Both the position numbers and the translations under genes were made by a program. Below the pieces are notes generated by a model that was not told the origin of the DNA, did no database searches, and worked only from the letters and a program-made list of their open reading frames with translations. Source: Paludibacteraceae bacterium (GTDB lineage Bacteria > Bacteroidota > Bacteroidia > Bacteroidales > Paludibacteraceae). Taken from it: a DNA stretch of 64,000 nt. Positions 60,841 to 64,000 of the stretch are shown piece after piece (positions within the stretch are counted from its first letter, which is position 1; every line of letters begins with the position of its first letter). The DNA is taken from contig JAKSKU010000009.1 in NCBI GenBank assembly GCA_024401565.1, positions 1 through 64,000 on the forward strand. Reading direction: 5' to 3'.

Positions 60841-63800
60841 ATGAGGAAGATTTTTTTATCTGTCGCAATGATGTCCTCAGCACTTACTGTGATGGCCGAT
60901 AGAACCATCAAGGGTGTTGTGAGAGATGCGAAAGAACCTCTACCGTTCGCCAATGTAATTGTAAAGGGTACTACATCCGGAACAAACACAGACATGGACG
61001 GTAATTACGAATTAGAGGTGCCAGATGGCGCTACCCTAGAGTTCTCTTACTCTGGATATGAGACAAAGTCAGTGAAGATCACAGCAAAGACAGGATCTAC
61101 ATTGAATGTAACTCTAAAGGAAGAGATGCTTGAGGAGTTGGTCGTAACAGGTTATGGAGTTCAGAAGAAGAGTGACGTAACAGGTTCCGTATCATCATTG
61201 AATGAGAGCAAACTTAAGGAGAGCGTTGCTACATCAATCGACCAGGCTATGGCAGGTCGTGTATCTGGTGTAAGCGTAACATCTTCATCAGGACAGCCAG
61301 GTCAGGCTACATCAGTACGTGTGCGTGGTGTCAGCTCATTGTCTGGATCATCAGATCCATTGTATGTGGTAGATGGTATGCCACTAGGTGGTGGTGATAA
61401 TTCTCACTCTGCATCTTCTAACCCGTTGGCATCAATCAACCCTGCCGATATCGTATCAATGGAGGTGTTGAAGGATGCCTCTGCGACAGCGATCTATGGT
61501 TCGCGTGCTGCAAACGGTGTCGTAATGATCACAACACGTAAGGGTAAGAGCGGTGACGCAAAGATCTCTTACGATGGTAACTTCTCTGTATCTCAGTTTA
61601 CAAGAAGATACAATATGATGAACCTTAAGGAATACGCTCAGTATACAAACGATAGCCTTGTTAAGGTTGCCCGCAGTTCTGAACCAGACGTTCTATTGAC
61701 TAACCCAGATGTTTTGGGTGAGGGTACTAACTGGCAGGATGAGTTGTTCCGTCTAGGTCTTGGTACAAGCCATCAGTTGAGTGCTAGTGGTGGTACTGAG
61801 AAGACTACATACAACATCTCTATGGGTTACACTGGTCAGCAGGGTATTATCCAGAACTCAGACTATAAGCGTATCAACGGACGTGTAAACGTTGAGTCTC
61901 AGCTTAAGGACTGGTTGAAGATGGGTATGAACGTCGGTATCACACGTCAGCAGAAGACTGCAATCCGTAACATCTTGAACTTGTCTGCTAACCAGGCAAG
62001 TACAGGTAGCTTCAAGGAGACAGATGAGTCTATCATCATGCAGACTTTGCTTTCTCTTCCTTCTAACCAGCCATACGGTACAGACGGAGTTCCTTACGGA
62101 CCAAAGACTGCTGATGGTGTTAAGATGAACCCAATTGCTGAGCTTGATATGTCTCCAGTAGAGAGAACAGAGTTCAACGTATTGGGAACAACATTCTTGG
62201 ATGCGACATTGTTCGACAAGAAGACTGAGGATGGTTTGATGAGACGTTTGTCTTGGAGAAATGAGTTCGGTATTGACGTTACATATGCAGACGAGCAGTA
62301 CTGGCAGCCTTCTTACTACATCAACAGCGCATTCAACCGTCTTCCTGAAAACGCTCAGTTGACAGCCGGTAACTACGAGAACAGTTCAATCCGTTTCTCT
62401 TCATACGCTACTTGGATGCACGATTTCAACAAGCGTCACAAGTTGACATTCATGTTGGGTACAGAGTTCTCTAAGTACTCATACGAAGGTTTGACAATGT
62501 TGCATAAGGGTTATTCAAGCAATGCTGTGGTTACTCCAGCTGCTGCTAACTCTCATACAATCTCTGCAAACTTTATGGGAGAGGGTGCTATGGCTTCATT
62601 CTTCGGTCGTGCTAACTACAGCATTGACGGTAAGTACATGTTGACAGCAACAGGACGTTTCGATGGATCATCTAACTTCGCTCCAGGTAACAAGTGGGGA
62701 TTCTTCCCATCAGCCAGCTTCGCATGGCGTGTAGACGAGGAGGATTGGTTCAACAAGGATGACGAGAACGCAAAGGTTTCTGCATTCAAGCTACGTGCTG
62801 GTGTCGGTCAGACTGGTAATGCAAACTGTGCTCAGGCTCACTTGGCAACTGCATCTAACATCGCATCTTCAGGTATCTATGGCGTGTCACAGTACACTAA
62901 CCCTAACTTGACTTGGGAGACTAACATGCAGGCTAACATTGGTCTTGATCTTGGTTTCTTCAACAACCGTATGAACGTGACACTTGATGGTTACTATAAG
63001 AAGAACACAGACTTGCTTTTGAAGCAGCAGCTTCCTGCATATGTAGGTCAGTCTGGTTACCTTTACACAGAGCCTTCATATGTTAACGCAGGTTCTATCC
63101 AGAACGTCGGTATGGATTTGACAATCGGTGCTCAGATCATCAACAACATAGAGAAGAAGTTCACATGGGAGTCTGACTTGACATTCTCTATTGTGCGTTC
63201 TAAGGTTCTTGACCTAGGTTCTTCTTGTGAGGCTATGTGGGACGATGCTGATAGCCGTGGCGCATACCGTTTGTTCTCAACAGACTACCATATCAACAAG
63301 TCAGTTGTAGATGAGGCTCCTGGTAAGTTCTGGGGTTACAAGTATCTTGGTGTAATCAAGGATCAGGCTCAGGCAGACGAGTACAACGAGCGTACAGGTA
63401 AGTCACAGGAGATTGGTGATATGATGCTTTCTGATGAGCAGACTTGGATTGGAGATCCAAATCCAGCATTCACAGCAGGTTGGTCTAACACATTCTCTCT
63501 TGGCCAGTGGGCTTTGAACGTTCAGTTCAACGCAACTGTAGGTAATGATGTTTACAATCTAGTTCGTATGAAGCTTGAGAACAACTCAGGTGACGTTAAG
63601 TACTTCAACCAGTTGGCTGACGTATTGAACAGCACAAAGGTTGTTGCTGATGGTGACTCAAAGCGTCTTGTTAGCGAGTCTTCTATCCCAGTTCCAACAT
63701 CAATCGATAAGGATCAGAAGGCAGTTTCTGACCGTTACGTTGAGAATGGTTCATTCTTGAAACTTCAGAACATCGGTTTGACTTATAAGTTCCGTAAGGA

Positions 63801-63984
63801 GGCTAACGACAAGTTGCATATCAACGGTCTTCGTTTGACAGCTTCTTGCTCTAATGTTTGCACAATTTCAGGTTACTCTGGATACGATCCTGAGAACCCA
63901 GGTAGTGCAGTACGTCAGGGTGTAGATGAGGCTCGTTACCCAACTCCACGTACTTATTCACTAGGTTTAGGCTTTAGTTTCTAA
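60841..63984 (+). CDS. SusC/RagA family TonB-linked outer-membrane transporter
   Basis: A 1047-residue outer-membrane nutrient transporter. Signal peptide at about residues 1-19, a carboxypeptidase-regulatory-like domain (about 23-100: VVRDAKEPLPFANV, TDMDGNYELEV), a TonB plug domain (about 105-235: SIDQAMAGRVSG, PLYVVDGMPL, INPADIVSMEVLKDASAT, SRAANGVVMITTRKG), then a 22-strand-type barrel ending PRTYSLGLGFSF with the C-terminal aromatic. With its SusD partner, expected next but outside the window, it would take up glycans or peptides. The plug is nearly identical to that in the MuiA-family protein at 39403-41607. Its substrate is not evident. Confidence 0.95.
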   Translation: MRKIFLSVAMMSSALTVMADRTIKGVVRDAKEPLPFANVIVKGTTSGTNTDMDGNYELEVPDGATLEFSYSGYETKSVKITAKTGSTLNVTLKEEMLEELVVTGYGVQKKSDVTGSVSSLNESKLKESVATSIDQAMAGRVSGVSVTSSSGQPGQATSVRVRGVSSLSGSSDPLYVVDGMPLGGGDNSHSASSNPLASINPADIVSMEVLKDASATAIYGSRAANGVVMITTRKGKSGDAKISYDGNFSVSQFTRRYNMMNLKEYAQYTNDSLVKVARSSEPDVLLTNPDVLGEGTNWQDELFRLGLGTSHQLSASGGTEKTTYNISMGYTGQQGIIQNSDYKRINGRVNVESQLKDWLKMGMNVGITRQQKTAIRNILNLSANQASTGSFKETDESIIMQTLLSLPSNQPYGTDGVPYGPKTADGVKMNPIAELDMSPVERTEFNVLGTTFLDATLFDKKTEDGLMRRLSWRNEFGIDVTYADEQYWQPSYYINSAFNRLPENAQLTAGNYENSSIRFSSYATWMHDFNKRHKLTFMLGTEFSKYSYEGLTMLHKGYSSNAVVTPAAANSHTISANFMGEGAMASFFGRANYSIDGKYMLTATGRFDGSSNFAPGNKWGFFPSASFAWRVDEEDWFNKDDENAKVSAFKLRAGVGQTGNANCAQAHLATASNIASSGIYGVSQYTNPNLTWETNMQANIGLDLGFFNNRMNVTLDGYYKKNTDLLLKQQLPAYVGQSGYLYTEPSYVNAGSIQNVGMDLTIGAQIINNIEKKFTWESDLTFSIVRSKVLDLGSSCEAMWDDADSRGAYRLFSTDYHINKSVVDEAPGKFWGYKYLGVIKDQAQADEYNERTGKSQEIGDMMLSDEQTWIGDPNPAFTAGWSNTFSLGQWALNVQFNATVGNDVYNLVRMKLENNSGDVKYFNQLADVLNSTKVVADGDSKRLVSESSIPVPTSIDKDQKAVSDRYVENGSFLKLQNIGLTYKFRKEANDKLHINGLRLTASCSNVCTISGYSGYDPENPGSAVRQGVDEARYPTPRTYSLGLGFSF

Positions 63985-64000
63985 TTGTAAAGCGAGAGTA

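Overview
The window comes from a Bacteroidales (phylum Bacteroidota) chromosome, AT-rich in the intergenic regions. Several things point there: promoters of the TTTG-N18-20-TAnnTTTG type, a complete SusC/RagA TonB-dependent transporter, secreted proteins ending in a C-terminal sorting-type domain, an N-succinylornithine carbamoyltransferase, DAP dehydrogenase, a malic enzyme/phosphotransacetylase fusion, DUF4254, a BT_3928-type DoxX protein and many short lipoproteins. No rRNA, tRNA, CRISPR array, phage or transposase gene was seen. Genus cannot be fixed from the sequence.

Layout. 0.1-3.3 kb: an AAA-ATPase-like/PD-(D/E)XK protein and an orphan sensor kinase with a small partner. 3.3-7.2 kb: an accessory patch on the minus strand with two lipoprotein families (A and B) in duplicated, partly decayed copies, interleaved with an MNT/HepT toxin-antitoxin pair whose hepT is frameshifted. 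7.3-12.5 kb: threonine operon thrA - apgM-like - thrC. 12.6-18.5 kb: a small secreted protein, a WaaP-like kinase, DAP dehydrogenase, glutamate dehydrogenase and a BT_3928 family protein. 18.6-20.5 kb: two tandem membrane TerB/J-domain proteins. 20.8-27.8 kb: thioesterase, DUF721, RecF, PhoH, lipoproteins and HemW. 27.8-37.4 kb: a secreted sorting-domain protein, MaeB, a membrane protein, YjbQ, a chagasin-like lipoprotein, a PMCA-type calcium ATPase and CoaD. 37.5-41.6 kb: two tandem MuiA/DUF4139 proteins. 41.8-44.1 kb: phospholipid genes (CDP-alcohol phosphatidyltransferase, CdsA, PlsC). 44.8-48.3 kb: aquaporin, N-succinylornithine carbamoyltransferase, a four-helix-bundle protein, a 20-copy heptamer repeat and ProA. 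48.4-54.2 kb: envelope-biogenesis operon of three SurA/PpiD-like proteins and an OstA/LptA-like protein. 54.4-64 kb: DEAD-box helicase, YigZ, a beta-barrel protein, DUF4254, a glycosyltransferase family 9 protein, TrpS and SusC.

Most of the window is ordinary core genome. Three things stand out. (1) The upstream MuiA/DUF4139 protein (39403-41607) carries an inserted TonB-receptor plug domain nearly identical, even at the DNA level, to the plug of the SusC protein 21 kb away; its tandem sister lacks the plug. (2) A roughly 120-bp intergenic element with terminal inverted repeats (AGTTGTCCAA ... TTGGACAACT) and two inner palindromes recurs at least six times in fuller form and about as often as fragments, including inside the threonine operon. 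(3) The 3.3-7.2 kb patch shows duplication with decay: a TA-dinucleotide frameshift, a 1-nt frameshift in hepT, a lost lipobox cysteine, and copied promoter/terminator modules.
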